13,862 bases of DNA from positions 1 to 13,862 of the forward strand of contig SXOY01000202.1 in NCBI GenBank assembly GCA_005776545.1, in the 5' to 3' direction. This DNA comes from Planctomycetia bacterium. Its GTDB lineage: Bacteria > Planctomycetota > Phycisphaerae > Phycisphaerales > UBA1924. The translations under genes and the position numbers were made by a program. Shown here piece after piece: positions 13,424-13,862 of the stretch. The first letter of the stretch is position 1. Each line of letters begins with the position of its first letter. Below the pieces are notes generated by a model. That model had not been told where the DNA came from. It saw only the letters and a list, made by a program, of their open reading frames with translations, and did not search any database.

Positions 13424-13862
13424 TTATTTGGCGTCGTTGCGAACACCCATGATCAACTTTACCAGGTCCTTGGTCTGAATCCCCATCGAACCCACCAGGG
13501 CGGCGGCGTGAGTATCACCAGATGAAGCCAGTTCAATCGCGCGAACAACTTGACGTGGCTCGAGCTGTGCCCCGAACCGCTTGACGCTGGCTGTTACCTT
13601 TTCGATCATGGCAGCCTGCTCAGATGCTGATGCGTTAAGTGCCGAATCCATGATGGCAACCTGTGCCTTGGAAGAATTAATTCGGGCGAGAATTTCTGCG
13701 ACTTCGAGTTTGTTGGACGTGGTAGATCCCAAGACCGTCACCAGTGGCGAAACTGCATCTGCTGCATCAAACACTGTGTTGTTTGATACCGCCAGATCAC
13801 GCAAGGCTGCGAGAGCGCGTGCCTGGTAACCCTTGGCTTCTTCGGCGGTAATGCTTCCACCG
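13424..13862 (-). CDS. C-terminus of a helical-repeat (HEAT-like) protein, 5' truncated
   Basis: The frame is open from the right edge of the window to the stop at 13424-13426, giving 145 visible residues that begin in mid-protein (GGSITAEEAKGYQARALAAL). The sequence is almost all alpha-helical. It has repeated amphipathic pairs rich in Ala/Leu/Val, such as LEVAEILARINSSKAQVAI, EQAAMIEKVTASVKRFGAQL and RQVVRAIELASSGDTHAAAL, resembling HEAT or similar alpha-solenoid repeats. A TTG at 13804 could be read as a start, but the helical pattern continues upstream without a break, so it was not used. It lies upstream of the pilin genes on the same strand but is separated from them by a strong terminator, so a functional link is uncertain. 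The product cannot be named from this fragment. Confidence 0.75.
   Translation of the reverse strand, partial: GGSITAEEAKGYQARALAALRDLAVSNNTVFDAADAVSPLVTVLGSTTSNKLEVAEILARINSSKAQVAIMDSALNASASEQAAMIEKVTASVKRFGAQLEPRQVVRAIELASSGDTHAAALVGSMGIQTKDLVKLIMGVRNDAK

Overview
The window looks like chromosomal DNA from a planctomycete-type (PVC group) bacterium, possibly near Phycisphaerae. This is inferred from gene style, not from a search. The pointers are a small membrane protein ending in the CxxCGYD…CPECG zinc ribbon common in that group, a Cys-containing DUF11-repeat surface protein, repeated GspG/PilA-like pilins and loosely organised operons. No rRNA, tRNA, CRISPR array, transposase or phage gene was seen.

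Left part (1-2386). The 3' part of a DUF11-repeat envelope protein gene runs rightward into a strong intrinsic terminator, with a short heptamer tandem repeat between stop codon and terminator. A leftward gene for a two-helix membrane protein with a C-terminal zinc ribbon follows. The spacers at 1442-1633 and 2132-2386 hold no gene I can support.

Middle part (2387-6641). A PduO-type cob(I)alamin adenosyltransferase gene and a six-helix membrane SpoIIE/PP2C-type phosphatase gene are read leftward, 32 bp apart. recJ diverges from them across an 89-bp spacer that carries three 13-bp tandem units; the last unit contains the recJ Shine-Dalgarno sequence.

Right part (6642-13862), all leftward. This is a type IV pilus / type II secretion locus. 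In transcription order it has: the 3' end of a helical-repeat protein (terminator); two close pilin paralogues, the second with a terminator; a three-gene unit of a small TM/coiled-coil protein, a GspH/FimT-like minor pseudopilin and an 81-aa single-TM protein (terminator); and a PilQ-type secretin with a long unusual C-terminal extension followed by a TPR lipoprotein (terminator overlapping the recJ stop). The secretin would form the outer-membrane channel, the lipoprotein is a candidate pilotin or assembly partner, and the pilins would form the fibre or pseudopilus. The ATPase, platform protein and prepilin peptidase are not in the window.

The most notable points are the secretin C-terminus (a TPR-like unit, a Ser/Thr/Asn/Glu-rich linker and a Trp-rich tail), the two unrecognised small membrane proteins in the pseudopilin operon, the alternative base-pairing leader of one pilin gene, and the non-canonical A|Y processing site of the minor pseudopilin.
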